Origin: Gracilaria domingensis
Lineage: Eukaryota; Rhodophyta; Florideophyceae; Gracilariales; Gracilariaceae
Direction: 5' to 3'
DNA: 64,000 bases
NCBI GenBank assembly: GCA_022539475.1
Contig: VCMS01000016.1
Span: 1-64,000, forward strand
Position numbers and translations under genes: made by a program
Notes under the pieces: generated by a model
What the model was told of the DNA's origin: nothing
The model's database searches: none
Seen by the model: the letters and a program-made list of their open reading frames with translations, nothing else
Shown: positions 21,201 through 31,813 of the stretch, one piece after another
Numbering within the stretch: position 1 is the first letter of the stretch
How the letters are laid out: each line of letters opens with the position of its first letter

Positions 21201-23105
21201 TGCTCCTTTCACAACATTCTTCCTTTTCTCGGAAAGAATTCGTCGTCTTTCGTCAATGCGTTCGTGATTGTGCATTGTTGACTCAGATACGATCCGTCCT
21301 TGCTCATCCCGGCGAGCTTTGGCCATAAATGCCGCCTTATAACTACAACCTGGATGCGAGTACTTGTACCTTAGACAGCGGAGTCGTACATTCAGCCGAT
21401 ATTTTTTTGACTTCGTGACTTGCTTGCAGAACTGCACACCATACTCATAACCTTCTTGAAGACATAGATCAGCGACGTAACCAGGTGAATCCCATACATT
21501 GAGATCCTCTCTAACCGCATCCGGCTCTTCAACTCCTACATTTGATCGTTGCTTCTTCGAGTTCTTGTCATCAGAACTCTTCTCTTCTACAAGTACTTCG
21601 TAATTTGCATCTTCTGACGCTTCCTTTCGTAACCAACCTATCTCACCTCGCGAGCCATCATTCTCCCCTGAACTAGAATCCACAATGTTATTCACGATGC
21701 TATTAGCTGTAACTCTCTCATTCTCTAGACACTCTCCTTCCACCACTGCATTCGTCATTAGCGATACGCTTCGCAGTCGTCTGGTCTCTCCACTTCTGCA
21801 CTGCGTAGACCTCACCCGTTTTTTCTGAGCGATAACTGGATTCTGCACTCGGACTGCAGCTCTCTTCGCCGGTTTATTGGTATCACTTGCCTTCCTGCCT
21901 TTTTTCGTAATAGACCTATTCATAACTGACGGCTTTGGGACACGCCGTGTGGTTATCGCGTCTTGCGACGGAGCTTTCCTACCTTTTTCCTTCGGAGGTT
22001 CTGACACTTGGTGTCGAGAGGCGAAGACTCCTTCGCGACGACTCATCTGAATTTGATCAACCGCGAACGTGTCGCTCACAGGAATTATGTGACTCGTAGC
22101 AATGATCATCCAGATCCGTGCTGCCGCACATGACCACCGATAGTGTTCTGTCAGATCGCGTTTAAGACCTCGTGAGAACGTCGCTCTCGGAATTACCCCT
22201 GTGGTGCGGGCAAATTTCGTCATAGCAGATAAGACGTATGCACAACAACTAAAGTCATCTGTTTGTATCGCGTACTTCAAAACGTCTAGTATATAGTTTT
22301 CGGAAGGGTAGGTCCATTTGATTTTCTCCCTTCTCGCATGTTGGATCAGTAGCGAGATTAGAGATCGAATGTTTTCTGGACAGTCCCAGTTCAAACTGTC
22401 ACCCCAATACATCTTCCAAGCCCCAGGAGATAAACGATGAGCAGTAAACAGTCCCCAATGCACACCGTTAATGCTGACGGGGACCATTATTATCCTGATT
22501 TCACCAGAACTAAGGTAGCGCTTGTGTGTAAAATAAGATTTGTAACGATTCAGAATTGTACGCTGATCTTCTTTGCTCTGCTTGCCAAATAGCCCGGCAA
22601 AACTCCCAATACGAACATTTGCATCAACAGGGACGAAAAGTACTCCTGATTTTGGTTCTAGTTCCATTACTCCAGAGCCAAGAAGAATATTACAGAACCA
22701 TTGCTTTGGCTCGCCTAAAGAAATTAGATTATTACCGACCACTCCGTTACTATCAGTTGCATTCTGAAGAAGAATTATCAGATGATACCACAATCGGCGG
22801 AGCTCGTTAAAACCAGGCGGACGGTAGCAATTGAATGTTATCTGACTTTTGTCTTGTAACTTCCGCAGAAAGGAAGATATAGTTTTCATTGTATTAATTA
22901 TAGATTCTTCCTCCAACTTTGGTAAATCTCTCTTCAATGGGTGATTTGACATATCCTTCGTAGTTTTAACCGGATTACTATTGGAATCAACTTTATCTCC
23001 GAATTTTTTATTTCGTGGGTCAAGAAAAGCAACAACCATTGAATCCAAGGCATCAGATGGTGGGTAGGTAACGGAAGGGTCCGTTCCGCTTGCAAATGAT
23101 ATCAT
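18254..23105 (-). pseudogene. MULE A gene: Ulp1 protease, two FAR1-like fingers, MULE transposase
   Basis: Read from ATG 23,105 leftward. The first exon has a C48 (Ulp1-type) protease fold: His in NGVHWGLF, Asp in MYWGDSLN, Cys in the DFSCCAYVLSAM segment, roughly residues 60-310; then a disordered basic linker and a FAR1/WRKY-GCM-like finger (LRCLRYKYSHPGCSYKAAF ... MHNHE). A GTAAGA donor at 20,822 and a CAG acceptor at 20,734 remove 89 bp and keep phase into a second finger and the MULE catalytic region (VAVDCKSSANRF, FAIDQC). A SWIM finger (CSCRDTTAWGLPCAH) and tail end at 18,254. The frame shifts at a run of G near 19,680 and again near 19,220, so this copy is probably dead unless these are base-call errors. 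Confidence 0.75.
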
Positions 23106-23381
23106 GAAGAGCAGGAAGTTTTTAAACCTCTTTTGTTCTTGACAGAAACAACAGAGTTTTTAATTTGCCGTGGTTCAAGATGGTTCTGAGCGAGGTCGAG
23201 AAGACGCTATTTTCATGGTGAGCTCGACGCTCTTGACCATGCATCTACCAAACTATTGCCACTTGACGGTGGAGGGAGTAGGGCTGTCACGCCCGATCTT
23301 GGTGTGTGGCCAATGATGGAGCGAGGAACAGAGGTTTTGGGGGAAAGGGACGAACTGGGCGGGAGTTTACTGGGTTACAGG
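23106..23381. repeat. MULE A 5' flank and inner part of its right TIR
   Basis: Leader upstream of the MULE A gene, then from about 23,262 the inner half of the right TIR, complementary to 17,560-17,685. It stops at the MULE B insertion point. The last bases belong to the GGTGTCGAG duplication. Confidence 0.75.
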
Positions 23382-23390
23382 GGTGTCGAG

Positions 23391-24650
23391 GGGCGCCGGA
23401 GACTGTACAGCACGTTTGAGAAGTGCAAAAACAACCTCAAATCCTCATGCCATGGAGAGTGGCTCCTCGCCAAGTAATTACGTAACACAGGACCCAGTAA
23501 AACACCTACAAGTCATAGCTCCTCATCAACCCAGCAGCTCATTGGCACGAGCTCCTGGTCGCATTGCTGACGCAATGCAATGAGATCACATCCCGTGATC
23601 TCATTGCATTGCGTCAGCAATGCCACCAGAAGCTTTCATGTGAGCTTTCAAATGAAAGCTGTCTGTCGGCAAAAACAACACACTTGGAAGTCCTCTACCG
23701 CTTACCGCAGCATATGGCGCGCTTTTTTGAACTTTTCCCTGCCTCTGATTCCAGCATTGATCGTCTCGCGCCCTCGTGTCGTTCCCTGCGCAGCTGCCTT
23801 CGAGTTGTTCAGCGCCTATCTTCGCTTCCATATCATTCGTTCTGAATCTCGCCTCCTCAAACCGCGCAGATCTCGTCCTTTTCCTTGCCTCGCTCACTCC
23901 TTTTTCTCATCCCGTCGCTTGCTTTGCGTGGTCTTGTAACTTGCATCTAATCTTTAGCCTCGCTTGCTCGTGTCGCTCATATCTTGGTATGCATCAAGTT
24001 ACTACGCCGCCCTATCGTCTTCTATGCTTCATTGATTGCTTTTCGTGTCCACGCCGCTGGTGTCACCTTCGTTGTCTTGCTCGCTAGTTTCGCTTGCTAC
24101 GTGTCCCGCATTTTGTGGCTGTGGCGCTCGATTCGCGGTTTTTGTCTCGCTTCTTCCTTGGCTTTCCTCGCGTGGCTCCTCCGACGGCTCGCTTGGTTCG
24201 CTCCTTGGCTCGCTTTTCATGACTCTGACCCTGGGTTCACTTTTTGGTCTTGTTCAGTCGTCTCGCTCGCTACGTGGCTCGCATCTTGAAACTACGCCGC
24301 TCGCTTCGTGTTTTCTGTGTCGCTCGCTCCTTGATAGACCTCGTGGCTCCGCCGTTCGCTCGTGTCGCTCGCTCTTTGACTGCCTTCCGGTGTCTACGTT
24401 GCTTCGCGTTTGCTATCTCTCGCAATCGTCGGGTTTGCTCCGTTGCTCGCTTTGCGTCGCTCCGCCTGTCGCTAAGCGTTTTGCGTCTCGCTCGCTCCTC
24501 TCTCTAGCTCCGTGGCTCGCTGTGCGTCGCTCTGCTGCTCGTTTCGTGTTTTACCTGTCTCTCGATAATCTCGCTGGCTCGCTTCGCTTTGCGTTGCAGC
24601 TAGCTTCGCGTGTGGCACTTCGCGCGCTCCTTCTCTCGCCTCGTGTGGAT
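23391..24650 (+). repeat. Left TIR and CGCTCG subterminal array of MULE B
   Basis: The first 350 bp are complementary to 44,940-45,289. From about 23,840 the sequence is a degenerate array of CTCG(C/T)T-type words such as TCGCTCGCTCC and CGTGTCGCTCGC, mirrored at 43,770-44,930 in the opposite strand. Long open frames here are a by-product of the repeat composition and are not genes. A 63-bp perfect palindrome lies at 23,561-23,623. Confidence 0.8.
23561..23623. repeat. 63-bp perfect palindrome in MULE B left TIR
   Basis: Two 29-bp arms starting GCATTGCTGACGCAATGC around a 5-base loop ATCCC. The matching position in the right TIR (45,057-45,119) has the same stem but with several mismatches in one arm. 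Confidence 0.9.
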
Positions 24651-24751
24651 CCACCGCTCGCTCCTTGTTGAAATATTTGGCTTTTCGTCTGGACTGGCCT
24701 GGTGTCGAGGGTCGGTACAGGGCTATTTGCTCCGCTCTTCTCGCATTGTTT

Positions 24752-25450
24752 CCATGATTTCCAAGCCCTTCTCAGCTTGTCTGATGTACGACAAGCCGCC
24801 GCCGAGGCCAAACAAAAGTCGCATAAGCGGAGTGGTTCGTAGGCCACCAGAGGACGATTTCGACCACGAGATCCTCGTCTACGTTGACCCAAACAACGAA
24901 GACTCCGATGACGATATTGATCTCTACGCCAATTCTGAGGAGCACGCTAAGCAAAGCGCGACAGGAGTGGATTGAGAAGAGCTAAAGTCCCGATTGATAA
25001 GATCATCACCGAAATCAATTCGTTTATGCTTCGGATGATGAGGAACACTTCTCTGAAGTTTGATCGTTCTACTGTATATGGGCGAATGTGTTTGCGCGCG
25101 TTATGGAGACATCTCATATTCGTTCTAACAAACGAAAGTGACGAAAAGGGAACCTTGCTACATTCATTTGTCACTTCTTGCAATGAAGGAAAATGGTTTT
25201 GCAACACAATTCTCACTGCAGGGATTTATGAGCTGGAGCCTAGGAGTGGTGTCGTACTCGTCTCAGCAGAGACTGGAGGAAGTATTGGACATGTGGCGCA
25301 CTTTTTCGAAAAGGAGGGGTCCTCTATATTTACTGCTGATCGTAAGGAAGAGTTCAAAATGCGGCTAACAGAGAAGAAGTACCTCGCTCCTGGTCCCATA
25401 TCGTCCATTGCGATCCCGATGAATGTCAATGGGAACCATTGGGGAATGTT
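24752..25450 (+). pseudogene. MULE B gene, part 1: N-terminus and first half of Ulp1 protease
   Basis: Starts at ATG 24,752 with MIS, like MULE A, then an acidic linker. One frame shift near 24,970 separates it from the protease frame at 24,972-25,450, which matches MULE A residue by residue (CNEGKWFCNTI, ELEPRSGVV). It stops at GNHWGMF, just after the catalytic His, where X3 is inserted. The other half resumes at 39,357. Confidence 0.75.
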
Positions 25451-27645
25451 CGTCTGTCTCTTGCAGATGCTAGTTTTTGGCGAGGGTCGTCCAGAAATTG
25501 GCAAGGGTCGTCCAGTAAATTTTTTGAAAAAATATCGAGATCAATTATTTCAAAATTTGCAGATAATTGCTTGGGTCGTCCAGAATCTCTGTGCAGTAAA
25601 TACTGGGGGGTTTTCCACTCGTGCTAGTTCTTTAGTCGAGGGCTACCTGAACTGTATTTCGCGAAGTCTAGGTTCAGTTTCCATTAAGGTGCACATTACA
25701 CGATACCTTCTGCGGAATGATACCCTGCAACGCATGGAATACTAGTGCTAGTACAGATGATGCCCATTATGAAATCATACCGTTTTATTCGTATCTATTC
25801 TTCTATCGACCGCTTTTGCTAACCACTACTTCGCTATATTACATGTACCATTTCCCCATAATGGATCGGGTGTAGGCGCAATCTGCGGCAGATGCCGCAG
25901 ACTGCACCTCCACCATAGTGCTGGATCGGTAGAACACATACGCACTCCGAGAGGATGAGGCGCGAAGCGCCTCATCCTCTCCGTTCCTCATGTAGGGAAC
26001 CATGCCCAGATGCATGGTTCCCTACTTGAGGAACCTGCACCTGCAACTCGTGAGCTACGTCCGCATCAAAAGTCATTTACCTGTATACGCAAGCAGAAAG
26101 TATCCATAAGTTAGTCAATGATCCGTTAGATACATTTGAAATGCGATGGAACGTACCATTGATAAAACAAAACAGAAACGTTGCGCTAGAAAAGTCGAGG
26201 GACCTGGTAACTCGCAAATGGAAGAAGAAGCAGGAAAGGGATCGCTTAGATTACCAGCCCACCATATCATCGTAAACCGCGAAAGGTGTCGAAGCGAGAA
26301 CTCACAAGCAAGGACACCGAGAATGCCCATGCAGCAAACATACCGCAAGACGCGATAAACGAGAATCTAGCCTATATCCCAAACAAGTACCAGAATCGCC
26401 TATCCCGAACAGTCAGACAGGTAAACGACCAATTTCATTTTGTCTCTCAAGATCGATGATGGATCTGGAGAGATGAAATAAAATTGGTCGTTTACCTGTA
26501 TACGCAAGCAGAAAGTATCCATAAGTTAGTCAATGCTCCGTTGGAAACATTTGAATTGCGATGGAACGTACCATTGATAAAGCAAAACAGAAACGTTGCG
26601 CTAGAAAAGTCGAGGGACCTAGTAACTCGCAAAAGGAAGAAGAAAAAGGAAAGTGATCGGTTAGATTACCAGCAATCCATTCATCGTAAAACGCGAAAGG
26701 TCTCGAAGCAAGAACTCACAAGCAACGACACCGAGAATGCCCATGCTGCAAACATACCGCAAGATGCGATAAACGAGAGAGCAGCCTATGTCGCAACCAT
26801 GTACCAGAGTCGCCTATCCCGAACAGGCAGAGATCCAAGATCGCCGAGAAACCAACTTGGTTTGTTGCGCCATAGGCTTTAGCTTCTCGAGTCTTGCGCT
26901 ACTTTTGAAAAGCAGCGCAAGACGCGAAGCTAGAGCCTATGGCGCAACGAAATGAACTATTGGTCGCGTACTTACAGTCGTCGGTTTGGGTTACCGGGTT
27001 CCCGTTTTCACCCTTCAACTCGTTCTATATCTTGAACAAATAGAAGAAGTTGAGGGTGATTAGCTTATTTCCTGCCGTTTCCATGTCGCAGAGCGCGAAG
27101 AAACGCGGTGAGGATTGGTTAGTTTAGAGCAAAGATACGTGGAAGGATATGGGAGAACGTACGAAAAGACTGCACGGAAAACATCCCTGAGATACGGATG
27201 ACTCCGTCCTACTTTCTTCCGCCCTCTACTTTATGGAGCATCCATAAAGTGGAGGGCGGGAAAAAGTACGACGGAGCGGAGTATAACGCGATGATATCGA
27301 TGGCATGGCTCACGACGGTAACGGAAGTTCGGACGTCGGAGGCGCGGCGGCGGCGGCGAAGGGAAGAGATTTATTTTTCTGTGCGAGATTGGACAAGTGT
27401 ACAGCGTACAACGTTGGGAAACCACAGGTTTATAACCAGTGGTAGATAATACGAGAAGTACACCCTTGTGTTGAGGTCGACGTGTACCTACGTTGCTTTT
27501 TGAACGAAAGCACGTGATTTAAACTCAAAATATATTCTCCGTTCTGAGCAAGACGTCGATATTGACTGTCGCTCGACCTCCTTCTCCCTTCGGACGCCCT
27601 TCCCTTGCAGTCTTTGTCGTCGTTTCTCGTTCAGTTCTTCTTCCC
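25451..27645. repeat. Hairpin-rich leader of X3
   Basis: Nearly identical to 4,196-6,028 but with extra stem-loops: 26,418-26,498 (arms CAGGTAAACGACCAATTTCA), 26,864-26,948 (arms GTTGCGCCATAGGCT) and 27,008-27,059 (arms TCACCCTTCAACT). It keeps the two 145-bp direct repeats at 26,073 and 26,487, and the stem at 27,203-27,275 with altered inner arms. No gene is supported in it. Confidence 0.8.
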
Positions 27646-30444
27646 ATGGTCTACTACTGTACACATAAGAAGCGTGGGTGCCCCTTCGTTACTCGCCGAG
27701 GAGTCTTATCCATTCAACAGCATGTCAACCATTGCCCGTTTCGTCTGAAAGCAGCGCTGGAAGACGACAATAGCCGGCCCATTCGGAGAAGCAAGCGTCT
27801 CAAGCTTTCCGCACCCGCGCCCGCATCTTCCGAAACGGTCACTGCCCCTTGTCGCCTTCCCGAGCCTCCAGTGTCCGAGGACATCGTCGACCCCACTCCG
27901 TGCGCCCCTCCCATTCCGGACACTTTGCATTGTGTTTCTCCTTCCCCGGGTCCCGCGTCATTAGAGCGAGAACACGGAAGCAGTTCCCGCCCAGTGCCTT
28001 CTGAGGAGGCCCTCGGTGATTTGCATATGGATTATCTCACGGTTTGTCTGGCTTCAGTAGCTTCCAACCTTGGTCATCGTGAGGCGGACGAGCTAATTGG
28101 GCTACTTCGGGACCCGCGATTCTCGCAAAAGCGATTCAACGAGACCATAACAAGTTCCAAGCGCTGTACAGAACTGAAGAACGCCATTTTCGAACGATAC
28201 GCCTCAAAGGACGGTTTCAATCGCAGAACTGTCTCGCCAGAAGGATGTACGTTCAGCGCCACCCTCTACACGAGAGACCCCGTTCAGACACTTGTGAAAC
28301 AGCTCCAGTTGGCTAACAACAAAAACTCATTCTTCCACCCTATACCTCAGACCCACTCCACGAAAATATCTCACCCCATGTCCGGCTCTCTCGCAAGAGA
28401 CGCCACCTCAAAACTTAAGGAAATGGTCATGGGCTCTTTGGATAGTAGAATAGTGTGGTACTCCCAAGAAATAAGTTACAGTGAATCTTTCGTAGGTCTT
28501 CTGCAGGTATACACCGATAAGTCTTCAACAACTCTAAAGCAAACATCGGTTACCGCCTATCCTCTTCACCTCATATTTCTCAACTTCTCCGACGAGCTTC
28601 GCCGTAAGTGTATCCGTGACGACCTCACAGTAGTGGCATACTTCCCTACCACACTGATCGAGGTTTCCGCATCTGAAGCAGACGCAATGCCATTTGTTTC
28701 TAGCAAGTCTCTACGCGAGTCCAGGATGCAAATCCTTCAAGAATCTCTTCGTCAAGTCCTGGAGCCCATTCTAAATCTCACGCAGAAAGGTTTTCAGTTC
28801 ATCGGCGAAGACAAACTAAGTCGAGTGTGCCATCCTCTGCTTGCAAGTTATTGTGCGGACATTCCTGAGGCTAAGGACATTCTGTCCATTCTTCATGGGA
28901 CCAAAACGGAAAGCCCGTGTCATAGATGCAAAGCCCCTCGCTCATCTTTATGCAGTCCTATTCCCACCTCATTCAACGGACGTTCTCAGAAGCACACGAA
29001 AAGCATCCGAAAGACATACACAGCTATCTTGCAACATGCACAAAAAGACGAGGCGGAAAGACGTCCACGTCGTGCGAGGGAGAGGAGATCTCAAGCGGAT
29101 ACTCTGATGCGTTCAAATTCCATATCTCTCATTCCTTCGTTCCTCGAAACTTCCGTAAGCCTTGGAATGGTCTCGGGATTGTCTCCATACAGTCTGTTCT
29201 CATTCGAACCATTACACAACTTGCATCTCGGCATCTCAAAGTTGATAAAAACGGCCACAATCGAGAGACTGCAGTCAGACACCCTGTGCACCACAATAGG
29301 AACATCTGCATCGCGTTCATTTCGAACGATACGCACCCAACTCCTCAACCATGCAAACGCAATTCTAGCTGCCATAGAACGCGATTCTCCTGCCAAAGGT
29401 TTACATATCGATTTCTCCACGGAGGAGAAAGGCAAATCTTTGAATGGTATCTTCACGAAAGACGGTCTCCGTGGAATGCTGGAGGCCAAAAACTACAAAG
29501 CACTTGACATGGTCTTTCCCTTCATAGGAGCATTCTTTGACATATGCTGTGGAGAACAGGACGTTGCCCCAATCACAACCGTTTTCTCTCAGTACTCGGA
29601 CTTGCTCTCGACCTTATTCAGATACAATCGTGACCCGTATTGGACTGAAAGCTCTCTCCTGTGTCTTAGTTCGGAGATTGAAGCCTTCAAGCGTTCCGCA
29701 ACAAAGACTCTGGCGGATTTTCATCCCTCCAGACTGGGAACTCTGAAGTTTCATCTTCTCGATCATCTCGTGGACGATATCCGCCGTCTGGGAAGTATCA
29801 AGTACTACGACGCAGGCATATACGAACATGCACACCTGCTATTTAAAAGACACTACAAAAAGACGTCCAGAAGAACAGCAACGGCTGTGGAGGAGACTAT
29901 TCGCTCCATTGAGCACGGACATGTTAGAAAGCAATGGAATGGCAATACTCCTTACCAGCGTAATCCAGGTTTACCAGGAACTTCCACACAGCTTCCTCAG
30001 TTTGCAATGAGAGGGCGTTCTTTCACTTTACGAGCTCTTCAACATTGTGTTTCAAGTATGTCCAGTTCAAAAACATGGACTGCTGTTAGAGAGATGTTCT
30101 CAAGTAGGGACACAAGGTCGATTCTTGATCAAATTGGTGAACAGGCCCTTCCTTCTTTCCTCAGTCTCGTGAAAGAAACACTGGATGAGCACTCTATTAC
30201 ATACTTCCCAGAAAAGACAAGGATAACTCTGGTGAATTCGGCCCTCGTGAAAGGCGGTTTCGTTCCGACTCTTGAACACTTCGATTCGTCTTCTAAGGCA
30301 CTTAAGCTGGGACGACCCAAATACCCCATCATCCAACATGTCTTCGCTTCTCCAGCATTTGGTCCCAGTAGAAAGCCAAGGTTTTCCACTGTATTGGTAA
30401 GCGGAGAAGATTCAGAGACTTGGGTTGCCCAGGTAGTCGCTCTG
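27646..30444 (+). pseudogene. EnSpm/Plavaka-like transposase, 3' end replaced
   Basis: From ATG 27,646 it is nearly identical to the intact transposase of X2 for about 933 codons, including the Cys/His head, the DKSSTTLK block and the zinc knuckle. At 30,445 the homology stops and the frame runs into unrelated sequence, ending at 30,681 inside the foldback array. The last 125 or so residues of the X2 protein are missing. X3 probably needed a transposase supplied by another copy, if it moved after this change. Confidence 0.8.
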
Positions 30445-30560
30445 ATGTCGGCCACGTCGCGATTCGGAGCTATTGCAAAGGTCGCGTATTGTGCCAAAAG
30501 TCGCGGATCAAGTGGGTGTGAAGCGCTAGTTTTCTCTAGTTTGATATATGTGCACGGAGT

Positions 30561-31376
30561 GTGCAGCGAAATCACTGCCGGAAGAGCCGGGAGGAGTGCT
30601 TTCGAAGGTCTCCGGAGGGTGCCAGAATGTGGCCAGAACGTGCCCGCGGGCGGGGGGGGGGGGGGGGGTCGGTCGTGTTAGGGTAGCTACCCTAACACGA
30701 CCGGACCCCCCCGCCCGCGGGCACGTTTTGGACGATTTTTTGAAAAAGGTGCGATTTTATGCCCGCGGGCGGGGGGGGTCGGTCGTGTTAGGGTAGCTAC
30801 CCTAACACGACCGACCCCCTCCGCCCGCGGGCACGTTCTGGACGTTTTTTTGAAAAATTTGCGATTTTAAAATGTGCGATTTTATGCCCGCGGGCGGGGG
30901 GGGGGTCGGTCGTGTTAGGGTACCTACCCTAACACGACCGGACCCCCCCGCCCACGGGCACATTTTGGACGATTTTTTGAAAAATGTGCGATTTTATGCC
31001 CGCGGGCGGGGGGGGTCGGTCGTGTTAGGGTAGGTACCCTAACACGACCGGACCCCCCCGCCCGCGGGCACGTTTTGGACGATTTTTTGAAAAATTTGCG
31101 ATTTTAAAATGTGCGATTTTATGCCCGCGGGCGGGGGGGGTCGGTCGTGTTAGGGTAGCTACCCTAACACGACCGGACCCCCCCGCCCGCGGGCACGTTT
31201 TGGACGATTTTTTGAAAAATGTTCGATTTTATGCCCGCGGGCGGGGGGGTCCGGTCGTGTTAGGGTAGGTACCCTAACACGACCGACCCCTCCCGCCCGC
31301 GGGCACGTTCTGGCCACATTCGGGCGCCTTCCCGGGATCTCCCAAAACACGCCGCCCCGCAGTGATTTCGGTACAC
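30561..31376. mobile_element. Foldback element with six G-rich palindromes
   Basis: Outer arms (30,561-30,641 and 31,305-31,376) are imperfect inverted repeats sharing CGAAATCACTGC and GTGGCCAGAACGTGCCCG. Between them are six palindromes: 30,642-30,722, 30,761-30,832, 30,886-30,959, 30,998-31,069, 31,123-31,194 and 31,233-31,304. Each has arms GCCCGCGGGCGGGGGGG, then TCGGTCGTGTTAGGGTA, and its complement. Spacers are AT-rich (ACGTTTTGGACGATTTTTTG and GTGCGATTTTAT). The tips read TAGCTA, TACCTA or TAGGTA. No coding capacity; this architecture is that of foldback elements. Confidence 0.8.
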
Positions 31377-31813
31377 CCGGCCGCCGGTACGTTGGCGCCG
31401 CTGTCCACGTGTATTTGCGGGAGTAGGCTCTACATGGAAGTGAATGAGTGTACTCTTGACTACTATGCAAAGCATTTGAAGATCACGATTAGACAGCGCG
31501 ACCATTGCTCACGTGAGTCATCATTGCGTGAACTCCACGACTCTAAAGCGTACAATCAGCGTGCGAGCGGCCACGGACAGGACACCGACGAGACTGGCAG
31601 TGCGCTGGGAGGAGCTGCCGAAAGCGGGGGTGCCCAGCGTAAGTCGCCATTTAAAAGGCTCGCATCCGTTCTTGTATCGTCCAGAGCGAGCGTATTGTTG
31701 ATATACACCTTTCACTGCAATAGCTGTTCAACATGAAGCCAACTCGTGTTCGAAAGCGTACGCAAAGCGTGACTCCTCGCACTTAGCGGAGCACTCGATT
31801 ATTGCAAGGTGGA
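31377..31813. other. Non-coding spacer before the ParB-like gene
   Basis: About 440 bp without a supported gene; short frames only. It presumably contains the promoter of the plus-strand gene that follows. Confidence 0.4.

Noticed and set aside
23760-24892. Several long frames of 60-210 codons on both strands
   Set aside because: They are translations of the CGCTCG repeat array of MULE B; the proteins are low-complexity Leu/Ala/Ser/Arg strings with counterparts in every frame.
30660-31290. TTAGGG/CCCTAA words suggesting an interstitial telomere
   Set aside because: Each palindrome has only one hexamer per arm, not a tandem run.
30642-31304. Regularly spaced repeats resembling a CRISPR array
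   Set aside because: The repeats are long palindromes and the spacers are themselves near-identical; the setting is a eukaryotic transposon.
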